From contig JAEYUG010000108.1 in NCBI GenBank assembly GCA_023432805.1, positions 1 to 64,000 on the forward strand: a stretch of 64,000 bases of DNA, written 5' to 3'. Origin of the DNA: Bacteroidota bacterium. Lineage in GTDB: Bacteria; Bacteroidota; Ignavibacteria; SZUA-365. Positions 36,229-44,103 of the stretch are shown piece after piece. The first letter of the stretch is position 1. Each line of letters starts with the position of its first letter. The notes beneath the pieces are model-generated. The model did no database searches, was not told the DNA's origin, and worked only from the letters and a program-made list of their open reading frames with translations. Made by a program: the position numbers and the translations under genes.

Positions 36229-37425
36229 TCACAGATGCGTGTCGACCGGGGACCCGAGAAATGATTCAATGCTGACGCCGTCGCCCCCCACCAGCAACAG
36301 ACGCTGCCTGCCGAACTGCTGCTCGAAGGCCGTCGCCCCTGCCTGCACGTCACGCACCCTTCCGCTTTTCACTTCGATGGCTGTCAGTCCTCTGCGTGTT
36401 TTGACGATGAAGTCGACCTCGCGCTGGCCATCGCGCCAGTAGTAGAGTTCACGCCTCGCCGTCATTGCATCGTTGACGAGGTGGCTTCCGATGGCCGATT
36501 CGACGAGCCGTCCCCAATAGGCGCGATCGGTCTGTGCCTCTTCGAAGGTGTATTCCCCCATCACCGACATCAGTGCGTTGTTGAACACCTGCAGCTTCGG
36601 ACTTGAGGCCCTGCGGCGCACGGTTTCTCCCGCGTACTTCTGCAATCCCGTCACCATGCCGGCAGCTGCAAGCAGATCGAGGTAGTGCGCGACAGTGGTC
36701 GTGTTACCGGCATCCTGCAGCTGGCCGACCATCTTTGTGTAGGAGAGAATCTGCCCTGAATACGCGCAGCTCAGCTCGAAGACGCGACGCAGCAATGCCG
36801 GCTTGTCGATGCGGGTCAGCAGCATGACGTCACGCGACAAGGTGGTCTCGACGAGGGTGTCGAGCACATATCTGCGCCATCGCTCCTCGTCGTCGATGAG
36901 CGGTGCTGCGCCTGGGTAACCGCCGAAATACACGAACTGCTCGAGCGACCAGCCGAAGGTCTGGCGCATTTCTGCGTAGGACCAATGCGGTACGTGAATG
37001 ACCTCGAAGCGTCCGGCCAGGCTTTCGGTGAGTCCGCTCTGGATCAGCAGTGGCGCCGAACCGAGCAGCACGACCCGGAGCGCACGTCGGGCGCGCGTGT
37101 CTTCATCCCACAGCAGTTTGACCGTTTCGGGCCAGCCCTCGACCTTCTGCACTTCGTCGATGACGAGAACCGTCCGCCCGCGTCCCGCCAGGACGCGTGC
37201 CGTCTCCCACTGCTGACGCAGCCATGCGGCATCGCGCAGTGTCGGTTCATCCGCACTGGCCAGATGCACAGGCATGTCGAGCGTGTCGGCAATCTGGCTG
37301 ACGATCGTGGTCTTGCCGACCTGGCGCGGACCCGCTAGCACCTGCATGAACCGACGGGGTTCGAGCAGGCGCCGCTGCAACACCTCGGCCATGGGCCGGC
37401 GATACGTTCGTACATGTGCGCTCAC
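36229..37425 (-). CDS. AAA_14/DUF4143 ATPase
   Basis: This is a 398-residue protein. AAA_14 domain: Walker A AGPRQVGKTT, Walker B VLVIDEVQKV and sensor VVLLGSAPLL. The C-terminal DUF4143 has a nuclease-like fold segment (YYWRDGQREVDFIVKTRRGL, AIEVKSG), a PD-(D/E)xK-like pattern with D, ExK and the usual spacing. Members are widespread, sporadic and of unknown role. GTG at 37425 is set by GGAGG at 37435-37431, 5 nt away. An in-frame TTG at 37446 falls inside the operator-like dyads and is rejected. It is a single gene with its own striking upstream palindromes, perhaps autoregulated or horizontally acquired. Confidence 0.88.
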   Translation of the reverse strand: MSAHVRTYRRPMAEVLQRRLLEPRRFMQVLAGPRQVGKTTIVSQIADTLDMPVHLASADEPTLRDAAWLRQQWETARVLAGRGRTVLVIDEVQKVEGWPETVKLLWDEDTRARRALRVVLLGSAPLLIQSGLTESLAGRFEVIHVPHWSYAEMRQTFGWSLEQFVYFGGYPGAAPLIDDEERWRRYVLDTLVETTLSRDVMLLTRIDKPALLRRVFELSCAYSGQILSYTKMVGQLQDAGNTTTVAHYLDLLAAAGMVTGLQKYAGETVRRRASSPKLQVFNNALMSVMGEYTFEEAQTDRAYWGRLVESAIGSHLVNDAMTARRELYYWRDGQREVDFIVKTRRGLTAIEVKSGRVRDVQAGATAFEQQFGRQRLLLVGGDGVSIESFLGSPVDTHL

Positions 37426-37438
37426 GACAACCTCCGAA

Positions 37439-37480
37439 TTACTCAATACTCTGAGTAAATTTACTCAACACATTGAGTAA
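37439..37480. promoter_or_regulatory. Twin operator-like dyads TTACTCA-N6-TGAGTAA
   Basis: Two perfect dyads sit next to each other: 37439-37458 (spacer ATACTC) and 37461-37480 (spacer ACACAT). Their centres are 22 bp apart, two helical turns, so dimers would bind the same face. The whole block is also an imperfect larger palindrome. It ends 13 bp before the GTG start of the AAA_14 gene and is AT-rich against its surroundings. Confidence 0.75.
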
Positions 37481-37490
37481 TTCAAGAGGC

Positions 37491-37516
37491 CTGCGCGAAC
37501 TTCTTCAGAAGGGTTG
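37491..37516. repeat. Short direct repeat, left copy, flanking the T9SS gene
   Basis: This segment matches 38637-38662 at 24 of 26 positions. On the minus strand it reads TLLKKFAQ then a stop two codons later, the same as the end of the dehydrogenase-like gene at 38631. It is therefore an orphan copy of that gene's 3' end. Confidence 0.75.
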
Positions 37517-37562
37517 TTCCATTGCACACCCCGCCATCCCCACATCGCAGCGATCGAGCGTT

Positions 37563-38534
37563 TCACTCAAGAACGAGGATGGGACGATACGCTGACGACT
37601 CGGGAGTGCGCAGTCGACAGAGGTACATCCCGGGCGGCATCGACCCCATGGAGAGATGCGTCCAGTGCATGCCCGGCGCACATGTGACATCATACGCATT
37701 TGTGACAATCGCACCGTGAAGGTCGAGGATGTCAATGACCACGCGGGCCTGCTTCGAAAGAACAAAGGGGATTGTCGTATGTGTCCTGACGGGGTTCGGA
37801 TAGTTCGGCAGGAGCAGTACGGACGGCACAACAGCATCCGCAGGACCTACTGCATCGGTCGTACTCCTCCGGTACGAATCAGTTGCGCTCCAATCGAAAA
37901 AGTTCATCTCCTCGCTCAGGTACGCAACCAGACCTTCAGTTCGTGATAGCGTCAGCGTTTGCTGGATGCCATAGTCGAGACAGTCCGTATATCGCGTGCG
38001 CAGCAACAGCGAGTCACCACGCACCTGCAGCGAGTCATCCAGCGCTGCATCGTAGAATCGATAATAGCGCGGATACGAATACCAGAGTCCCCACTCTTCA
38101 TTCGGGCAGCGCGGACTGAAGCGCACCGTATCCGCGAAGAACCACCCCTGGAGCGATGTATTCCCAGCCCCAAGGTGCTGCGATGCGTCCTCACGCAGTA
38201 TGCTCGCGTACGTCTCCTCCACTGAGGAGGATGAAACCACCCGGTGTCGTTTCCGGATGGTCCGAACACCCAACCGCCTCACCGTCAGGTGATGGTTCGA
38301 GACAGGATCTCCCGGTGTCGTGACGACGGAGTCGACCCGAACCTCGATGGTTCCGGAAAAGGCATCGAAGGTGGAGAGAGTATCCGGCATGAACGACGTA
38401 GGAATCCCTGTTCGCTCATAGAAAAATGTCACCGTGTTCCCTGCGGACAACCCGTGAAGAGCGTCGAATGTCTGCGCATCCATAGTACCCGTCAGGCAGA
38501 TCACTACCATTGAGAAAAGCCACCTGGATCTCAT
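37563..38534 (-). CDS. Secreted T9SS cargo protein, unknown function
   Basis: This is a 323-residue protein with AGGAG 6 nt before the ATG. The signal peptide ends TGTMDAQ. The central region has no recognised domain; it carries blocks such as LRTRYTDCLDYGIQQTLTLS and a few cysteines. The C-terminal 80 or so residues (LLLPNYPNPVRTHTTIPFVL, ILDLHGAIVTNAYD, MPPGMYLCRLR) form a T9SS type A sorting domain. The gene is bracketed by a 26-bp imperfect direct repeat copied from the neighbouring dehydrogenase gene, suggesting it arrived by insertion. Confidence 0.8.
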   Translation of the reverse strand: MRSRWLFSMVVICLTGTMDAQTFDALHGLSAGNTVTFFYERTGIPTSFMPDTLSTFDAFSGTIEVRVDSVVTTPGDPVSNHHLTVRRLGVRTIRKRHRVVSSSSVEETYASILREDASQHLGAGNTSLQGWFFADTVRFSPRCPNEEWGLWYSYPRYYRFYDAALDDSLQVRGDSLLLRTRYTDCLDYGIQQTLTLSRTEGLVAYLSEEMNFFDWSATDSYRRSTTDAVGPADAVVPSVLLLPNYPNPVRTHTTIPFVLSKQARVVIDILDLHGAIVTNAYDVTCAPGMHWTHLSMGSMPPGMYLCRLRTPESSAYRPILVLE

Positions 38535-38589
38535 TTCCTACTCCTGTCACACAACTGCATGACACATGACAATGCGCAATGATTCCCTG

Positions 38590-38612
38590 CCAGATGCTCG
38601 CGTTCCATCTGG
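38590..38612 (-). terminator. Hairpin downstream of the acyl-CoA operon
   Basis: CCAGATG (38590-38596) pairs perfectly with CATCTGG (38606-38612) across a 9-nt loop. There is no T-tract, so intrinsic termination is doubtful. It lies 19 nt after the stop of the last operon gene. Confidence 0.3.
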
Positions 38613-38630
38613 ACAACGCCGAGTAATGAA

Positions 38631-39347
38631 TCAGGTCTGCGCGAACTTCTTCAGGAGGGTGGCGGGACGGTAGCGGTCGTCGCCGAGTTCGGTGTGCAGC
38701 GCCGTGAGCAGCGCGTGGAGATGCTTCCAGCTGATGCGGGCGCCGAGCGCGAAGGGTCCGGCCGGATAGTTCACCCCGAGGGTCATCGCCGTGTCGACAT
38801 CCTCTTGCGATGCAACGCCGCACTGATGTGCGTAGACAGCCTCATTGATGATCAGCGCGATGATGCGGGGATACACCATGCCGATCTCGTCGGCAACCAT
38901 CTCGATCTCGCGACCGATGCTCGCAAAGAACATCTGGAGGACGGGATCGAGGGTGGGTGCAACGCCATGCGGACGACAGACCTCGATCATCGGCGCCGCG
39001 CTCATGCCGGCCAAGGCCGCCATGCCGGTCAGACGGGGGGAAACCTCTGCCCCGCCGAGCCGGGCGGCCAACTCGCTGGCGGTGACAGCCGCCGCGTTGC
39101 ATAGCAGCGGCACGGAGGGAAACTCCGAGTGGATGTCGGCCAGCAAACGCAACCGCCGGTCGGTGAGGCGCACGTTGAGATCGATCACGAGATCCACCGA
39201 GGGCGCCTCGTCGGGCGCATGCAGCAGCTGCACGTGATCAGGCAGCGGCGTGCGGAGGTTCCTGCCGTAGTAGAGGCAGCCGTGGCCGGCGCAGAGGGCG
39301 AACCATTCGTCTGCGATGTGGCGGGGACCCAGCAGCAGGATGGTCAT
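38631..39347 (-). CDS. PaaH-type 3-hydroxyacyl-CoA dehydrogenase, C-terminal part (split gene)
   Basis: This is a 238-residue protein. The C-terminal 110 residues match the second 3HCDH helical domain of PaaH-type dehydrogenases (YPRIIALIINEAVYAHQCGV, QEDVDTAMTLGVNYPAGPFA, RYRPATLLKKFA). The N-terminal part begins like a Rossmann strand (MTILLLGPRHIADEW) but lacks the GxGxxG motif, so it cannot bind NAD in the usual way. PaaH itself is one chain of about 475-500 residues with both helical domains. Here the start overlaps the stop of the NAD-binding gene (ATGA), so the two are coupled and probably form one enzyme. Confidence 0.8.
   Translation of the reverse strand: MTILLLGPRHIADEWFALCAGHGCLYYGRNLRTPLPDHVQLLHAPDEAPSVDLVIDLNVRLTDRRLRLLADIHSEFPSVPLLCNAAAVTASELAARLGGAEVSPRLTGMAALAGMSAAPMIEVCRPHGVAPTLDPVLQMFFASIGREIEMVADEIGMVYPRIIALIINEAVYAHQCGVASQEDVDTAMTLGVNYPAGPFALGARISWKHLHALLTALHTELGDDRYRPATLLKKFAQT
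38637..38662. repeat. Short direct repeat, right copy (3' end of the dehydrogenase-like gene)
   Basis: This is the functional copy of the 26-bp sequence also found at 37491-37516. It encodes the final TLLKKFAQ of the 38631 gene. The two copies bracket the T9SS gene at 37563-38534. Confidence 0.75.
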
Positions 39348-40204
39348 GCCTTCTCCTCATGGCTGTAGAAGCCGCGACCGGTCTTGCGACCGAGCAGTCC
39401 CGCCTCAACCATGCCGCGCTGGATGTGCGAGGGACGGTAGCGGGGATCTCCGTGAAACGCTTCGAAGAGGGATCGCGTCACTTCATAGTTGACATCATTG
39501 CCGATCAGATCCATCAACTCGAAGGGTCCCATGCGGAAGCCGTGCGCGCGCATGATGCGGTCGACGGCCTCGGGCGCGGCGACCTGCTCGTCGATGATGC
39601 GTAGTGCCTCGTTGTAGAAGGGACGCGCAACGCGATTGACCACGAAGCCGGGGGTATCCTTCACCCGCACGGGCGTCTTGCCGAGTTCACGGGCGAACTG
39701 CATGAGTCCGTCGACGACGGCGGGATCGGTGAGCCGTCCGCCGACGACTTCGACCAGCTTCATGAGCGTGGCGGGGTTGAAGAAGTGGAGTCCCGCCACC
39801 CGCTCGGGATGCGTTGCGGCCGTGGCAATGCTCGTGACCGGAAGCGACGAGGTGTTGGTCGCAAGTACAGTGTCAGACCGACAGATCTGCGCAAGCCTTG
39901 CAAACAGGTCGCGCTTGAGCGCGAGTGCCTCGGGAACGGCCTCGATCACACAGTCGCAGGGTGCGATGGAGTCGAGCGTTGTCGAGAGCGAGATGCGTGC
40001 GAGTGCGGCATCGCGTGCAGCGGACTCGAGCTTGCCCTTCGCGACCGAGCCGTCGAGAAAGCGCGTGATGCCGGCGTGCGCGCGATCGAGGTAGCTCTGC
40101 TCGATGTCATGAAGCACGACGGTGCGGTGCGCGAGTGCGGCAGCGGTCGCGATGCCGGCACCCATGGTGCCGGATCCGATGACTGCGATGTGGGTGTATG
40201 TCAT
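39344..40204 (-). CDS. 3-hydroxyacyl-CoA dehydrogenase, NAD-binding part (PaaH/Hbd-like)
   Basis: This is a 286-residue enzyme oxidising 3-hydroxyacyl-CoA to 3-ketoacyl-CoA with NAD. The Rossmann motif is GSGTMGAGIA near the N-terminus. Other family features are CDCVIEAVPEALALKRDLFA, LATNTSSLPV, the catalytic histidine region GLHFFNPATLMKLVEVV, and DTPGFVVNRVARPFYNEALR leading into the first helical domain. It is complete on the scale of butyryl-type dehydrogenases, but its partner gene carries the extra PaaH domain. GAGGT lies 4-5 nt before ATG at 40204. A 258-bp repeat-filled gap separates it from icmF. Confidence 0.92.
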   Translation of the reverse strand: MTYTHIAVIGSGTMGAGIATAAALAHRTVVLHDIEQSYLDRAHAGITRFLDGSVAKGKLESAARDAALARISLSTTLDSIAPCDCVIEAVPEALALKRDLFARLAQICRSDTVLATNTSSLPVTSIATAATHPERVAGLHFFNPATLMKLVEVVGGRLTDPAVVDGLMQFARELGKTPVRVKDTPGFVVNRVARPFYNEALRIIDEQVAAPEAVDRIMRAHGFRMGPFELMDLIGNDVNYEVTRSLFEAFHGDPRYRPSHIQRGMVEAGLLGRKTGRGFYSHEEKA

Positions 40205-40223
40205 GCGTACCTCGCTACGGGAG

Positions 40224-40462
40224 GACGGACGCCATCGTCCGTCGTTGACGATTGTTCAGTGGGTGCAGGGTGGACGAAGACGTCCACCGTCCGGTCTCTT
40301 GACGAATGTTCAGTGGGTACAGGGTGGACGAAGACGTCCACCGTCCGGTCTCTTGACGAATGTTCAGTGGGTGCAGGGTGGACGAAGACGTCCACCGTCC
40401 GGTCTCTTGACGAATGTTCAGTGGGTGCAGGGTGGACGAGGGCGTCCACCCTCCGGTTCTCA
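40224..40462. repeat. Tandem 54-bp palindrome-containing repeats
   Basis: Near-identical units start at 40253, 40307, 40361 and 40415, the last diverging at its end. Each holds the hairpin GGTGGACG-AAGA-CGTCCACC; the last copy reads GGTGGACGAGGGCGTCCACC. An isolated relative, GACGGAC-GCCATC-GTCCGTC, lies at 40224-40243. There are no spacers and no cas genes, so this is a REP-like minisatellite rather than CRISPR. It fills most of the gap between icmF and the dehydrogenase gene. Confidence 0.92.
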
Positions 40463-43400
40463 CTACATGCTGCGACGGTACTGCCCGCCCACGTCGTACA
40501 GGGCTGCGGAGATCTGTCCGAGCGATGCATACCGCACGGCGACGAGCAGCTCGTCGAAGATGTTCCGATGCTCACGTGCCGCCTGCTGCACGGCAGCGAG
40601 CCGCTCGCCGGTCCGCGCGGCGTTGCGCTTCTGGAAGGCCCGCAGATTTCGGATCTGCTGATGTTTTTCATCTTCGGTCGAGCGGATCAGCTCGGTCGGC
40701 TGCGCTTCGCTTCCGCTGGTGGTGGCGTCGCGCAGGAAGGTGTTCACCCCGATGATCGGCAGTTCGCCGGAGTGTTTCTTTTCCTCATAGAGCATGGACT
40801 CCTCCTGAATGCGTCCGCGCTGGTACATCGTCTCCATCGCACCGAGCACGCCGCCGCGATCGCTGATGCGGCGGAACTCGGCGAGCACGGCCTCCTCGAC
40901 GAGGTCGGTGAGCTCCTCGATGATGAAGGCACCCTGCAGGGGATTCTCGTTCTTCGCCATCCCGAGCTCACGGTTGATGATGAGCTGGATCGCGAGGGCG
41001 CGGCGCACGCTCTCTTCGGTCGGCGTGGTGATGGCCTCGTCGTAGGCGTTCGTGTGCAGCGAGTTGCAGTTGTCGTAGATCGCGTAGAGCGCCTGCAGCG
41101 TGGTGCGGATGTCGTTGAAGTCGATCTCCATCGCGTGCAGCGAGCGGCCGCTGGTCTGGATGTGGTACTTGAGCTTCTGCGAGCGGTCGTTGGCGCCGTA
41201 GCGGTTCTTCATCGCGACGCTCCAGATGCGGCGCGCCACGCGGCCGATCACGGCGTACTCGGCGTCGATGCCGTTCGAGAAAAAGTACGAGAGGTTCGGC
41301 GCGAAGTCGTCGATGCGCATGCCGCGCGACAGGTAGTACTCGACGTAGGTGAAGCCGTTGGCGAGCGTGAGCGCGAGCTGGGTGATCGGATTGGCGCCGG
41401 CTTCCGCAATGTGGTAGCCGGAGATCGAAACGCTGTAGTAGTTCCGCACGCGGCTGCGCACGAAGTTTTCCTGAATGTCGCCCATCATGCGCAACGCGAA
41501 CTCGGTCGAGAAGATGCACGTGTTCTGCGCCTGGTCCTCCTTGAGGATGTCGGCCTGCACGGTGCCGCGCACCACCTGCATGGTCTCGGCCGCGATGCGG
41601 TCATACTCCTCGCGAGTGAGGAGTCCCTCGTCGACGAAGAAGGTGCCGTCCACCCCCAGCGTGCCGAGGCCGAAATAGCGGTGCACCGTCGCACACTCAC
41701 CGAAGTGCGCCGTGTTGTCGAGTTCGGCGAGCATCGTGCGCAGCTCGACGCCCGCGTAGACGGGACGCTCCATGCCCATCGCCTCGTAGCGCTGGTCGAT
41801 GAGCGACTGCGCGCGCGCGAACTTGCCGCCGAGCACGAGGTGCTTTTCGACCTGCTGGTCGATGGCCGTGTTCATGAACATGGCGAGGATCATCGGGGCG
41901 GGACCGTTGATCGTCATCGACACTGACGTATTCGGTGCGCAGAGGTCGAAGCCGCAATACAGCTTCTTCATGTCGTCGAGCGTGCAGATTGACACACCCG
42001 AGTTTCCGATTTTGCCGTAGATGTCGGGGCGTTCGTGGGGATCCTCGCCGTACAGCGTCACCGAATCGAAGGCCGTCGACAAGCGCGCTGCGGGCATGCC
42101 TTCCGACACGTAGTGGAAGCGCCGGTTCGTGCGCTCGGGCGTGCCCTCGCCTGCGAACATGCGGGTGGGATCCTCGTTCTCGCGCTTGAAGGGAAACACG
42201 CCCGCAGTGTAGGGAAACGATCCGGGCACGTTCTCGAGCAGGATCCACGCGAGAATGTCTCCCCGATCATGATAGCGCGGAAGCGCTACCTTCGGCACGC
42301 GCGTACCGGAGAGCGTCTCGGTGTACAGCTGCGTGACGATCTCGCGATCACGGATGCGGGTGACGAGCTGGTCCTGCCGGTAGGCCCGCACCGCCTCCTC
42401 CCACTGCTCGAGAAGGGCCCGGTTCTCGGGGGTGACGAGTGAACGGAAGTGATCGATCTGCGCATCGATCGCCGCGAGCAGCGATGCGTCGAGATCGTGT
42501 GCACCAATTTCCACGACGCCTTCGCTGCCGGTGATGCGCAGTTCCCGGCGCTCTGCGGCGTCGCGTAGCGTGACGGACGCACCCTCGAGCTGCTGCCACT
42601 TGCGGGCGTAGCCGGCCTGCTCCGCGGTCCACTGTTTGTAGGACTGCACGGCGTCGGAAATATCGGCCAGGTAGCGCGAACGTTCCGGCGGAATGATGGC
42701 TGCCTTGTCGGGAATCGCAGGCGCAACTCCGAGTTCCGTGCTCCACGTGCTGCCTGTCTTCTCGTTGATCCGCGCGACAAGCCGGTTGAAAAGATGATTC
42801 GTGCCTGCGTCGTTGAACTGACTGGCAATGGTCGCGTAGACGGGAAGCTCCTCGTCCTTCACCTCCCAGAGCTGATGGTTGCGACGCACCTGCTTGCGGA
42901 TGTCTCGCAGCGCATCCTCGGCCCCGCGCTTCTCGAACTTGTTGAGCACGATGATGTCGGCAAGATCCAGCATGTCGATCTTCTCGAGCTGTGTCTGCGC
43001 GCCGTACTCGGGTGTCATGACATACATCGACACATCGACCAGATCGACGATCTCCGAATCCGACTGGCCGATGCCCGCCGTCTCGACGATCACGAAGTCG
43101 AACCCCGCCAGCTTGCAGAGATCGATCGCATGGCGCAGCGCGGCACTGGTGGCCGTGTTGGCCGCGCGCGTGGCGAAGCTGCGCATGTAGACGCGCGCAC
43201 TGCCATTGGGATCGCTGGTCGCAATCGCATTCATGCGGATGCGGTCGCCGAGCAACGCCCCCCCCGTCCGTCGTTTCGAGGGATCCACCGACAGCACCGC
43301 AAGCGTCATGGCCGGGAAACCCGTCAGAAACCGTCGTACGAGTTCATCGGTGAGCGACGACTTCCCTGCGCCGCCCGTGCCCGTGATGCCGAGCACCGGC

Positions 43401-44023
43401 ACAGCCGGCAGTGCTGCATCCGCAAAGCTGACCGACGTGTCATCCTCGACCACGCTGAGCGCACGCGCGAGCAGCGGGGGTGTCTGGCGGAAACGGGTGT
43501 CGACGGATGCGAGCGGCGCCGCATCGACGAGCAGCCTTCCACCGTCAACCACAAGCGACGACGCACCCACCGGGGGAAGCGACGTGGTCGGCACATCACA
43601 CTGTTCGAGCATGAGATTGATCATCCCCTGCAGTCCCAGGTCGCGGCCGTCCTGCGGACTGAAGACCCGGTCGATGCCGTAGGCATGCAGCGCAGCGATT
43701 TCGTCGGGCACGATCACCCCGCCCCCGCCTGCATAGATGCGGATGTGCGATGCACCGCGCTCGGCAAGCAGGTCCTTCATGAACGTCAGGTACTCCATGT
43801 GTCCGCCCTGATACGACGAGATGGCGATGCCCTGCGCGTCCTCCTGAATCGCCGCGTCGACGATCTCGGCAACCGAGCGGTTGTGTCCGAGGTGGATCAC
43901 CTCGGCCCCTGACGCCTGCAGGATGCGTCGCATGATGTTGATGCTCGCATCATGCCCGTCAAACAACGAGGCGGCAGTGACGAAGCGGATCTTGTGCGTC
44001 GGTGTGTACGGTGTGGTGTCCAT
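40463..44023 (-). CDS. icmF: Fused isobutyryl-CoA mutase IcmF
   Basis: This is a 1186-residue adenosylcobalamin enzyme interconverting isobutyryl-CoA and butyryl-CoA. The order is that of IcmF: N-terminal B12-binding domain with cobalt ligand His24 (DGHDASINIMRRIL), a MeaI-type chaperone GTPase (P-loop GTGGAGKSS at 215-223, DPSKRRTGGALLGDRIRM, NKFEKRG), a linker, and the mutase barrel (AGVFPFKRENEDPTRMFAGE, YGKIGNSGVSICTLDDMKKL, YHIQTSGRSLHAMEIDFNDI). Normal length. ATG at 44023 has GGAG 5 nt upstream. Its position between an enoyl-CoA hydratase and hydroxyacyl-CoA dehydrogenase genes supports a role in branched-chain or short-chain acyl-CoA breakdown. Confidence 0.95.
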   Translation of the reverse strand: MDTTPYTPTHKIRFVTAASLFDGHDASINIMRRILQASGAEVIHLGHNRSVAEIVDAAIQEDAQGIAISSYQGGHMEYLTFMKDLLAERGASHIRIYAGGGGVIVPDEIAALHAYGIDRVFSPQDGRDLGLQGMINLMLEQCDVPTTSLPPVGASSLVVDGGRLLVDAAPLASVDTRFRQTPPLLARALSVVEDDTSVSFADAALPAVPVLGITGTGGAGKSSLTDELVRRFLTGFPAMTLAVLSVDPSKRRTGGALLGDRIRMNAIATSDPNGSARVYMRSFATRAANTATSAALRHAIDLCKLAGFDFVIVETAGIGQSDSEIVDLVDVSMYVMTPEYGAQTQLEKIDMLDLADIIVLNKFEKRGAEDALRDIRKQVRRNHQLWEVKDEELPVYATIASQFNDAGTNHLFNRLVARINEKTGSTWSTELGVAPAIPDKAAIIPPERSRYLADISDAVQSYKQWTAEQAGYARKWQQLEGASVTLRDAAERRELRITGSEGVVEIGAHDLDASLLAAIDAQIDHFRSLVTPENRALLEQWEEAVRAYRQDQLVTRIRDREIVTQLYTETLSGTRVPKVALPRYHDRGDILAWILLENVPGSFPYTAGVFPFKRENEDPTRMFAGEGTPERTNRRFHYVSEGMPAARLSTAFDSVTLYGEDPHERPDIYGKIGNSGVSICTLDDMKKLYCGFDLCAPNTSVSMTINGPAPMILAMFMNTAIDQQVEKHLVLGGKFARAQSLIDQRYEAMGMERPVYAGVELRTMLAELDNTAHFGECATVHRYFGLGTLGVDGTFFVDEGLLTREEYDRIAAETMQVVRGTVQADILKEDQAQNTCIFSTEFALRMMGDIQENFVRSRVRNYYSVSISGYHIAEAGANPITQLALTLANGFTYVEYYLSRGMRIDDFAPNLSYFFSNGIDAEYAVIGRVARRIWSVAMKNRYGANDRSQKLKYHIQTSGRSLHAMEIDFNDIRTTLQALYAIYDNCNSLHTNAYDEAITTPTEESVRRALAIQLIINRELGMAKNENPLQGAFIIEELTDLVEEAVLAEFRRISDRGGVLGAMETMYQRGRIQEESMLYEEKKHSGELPIIGVNTFLRDATTSGSEAQPTELIRSTEDEKHQQIRNLRAFQKRNAARTGERLAAVQQAAREHRNIFDELLVAVRYASLGQISAALYDVGGQYRRSM

Positions 44024-44052
44024 GGATGCTCCAGGTGCTCGATCTCGTGAGT

Positions 44053-44096
44053 GACTCGGTGTTCGTGGACTCGGTGCGCGCGACTCGGTGTTCGTG
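44053..44096. repeat. Three short tandem repeats in the hydratase-icmF gap
   Basis: GACTCGGTG begins at 44053, 44068 and 44082; the first and third copies continue TTCGTG. Spacing is 15 and 14 bp. The block fills much of the 80-bp gap between two genes of the operon. Confidence 0.7.
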
Positions 44097-44103
44097 TCCT
44101 GCG

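Noticed and set aside
37426..37446. TTG start at 37446 for the AAA_14 gene
   Set aside because: It lies inside the first dyad and lacks a ribosome binding site; GTG at 37425 has GGAGG at ideal spacing.
37426..38630. Genomic island or insertion sequence around the T9SS gene
   Set aside because: There are flanking 26-bp repeats but no transposase, integrase or terminal inverted repeats, so only the duplication is reported.
40253..40462. Possible CRISPR array
   Set aside because: The 54-bp units are contiguous with no unique spacers, and there are no cas genes nearby.
39785..41926. 713-codon frame antisense to the dehydrogenase gene and icmF
   Set aside because: It is the mirror of conserved coding sequence and includes translated repeat units; composition is arginine- and valine-rich without domains.
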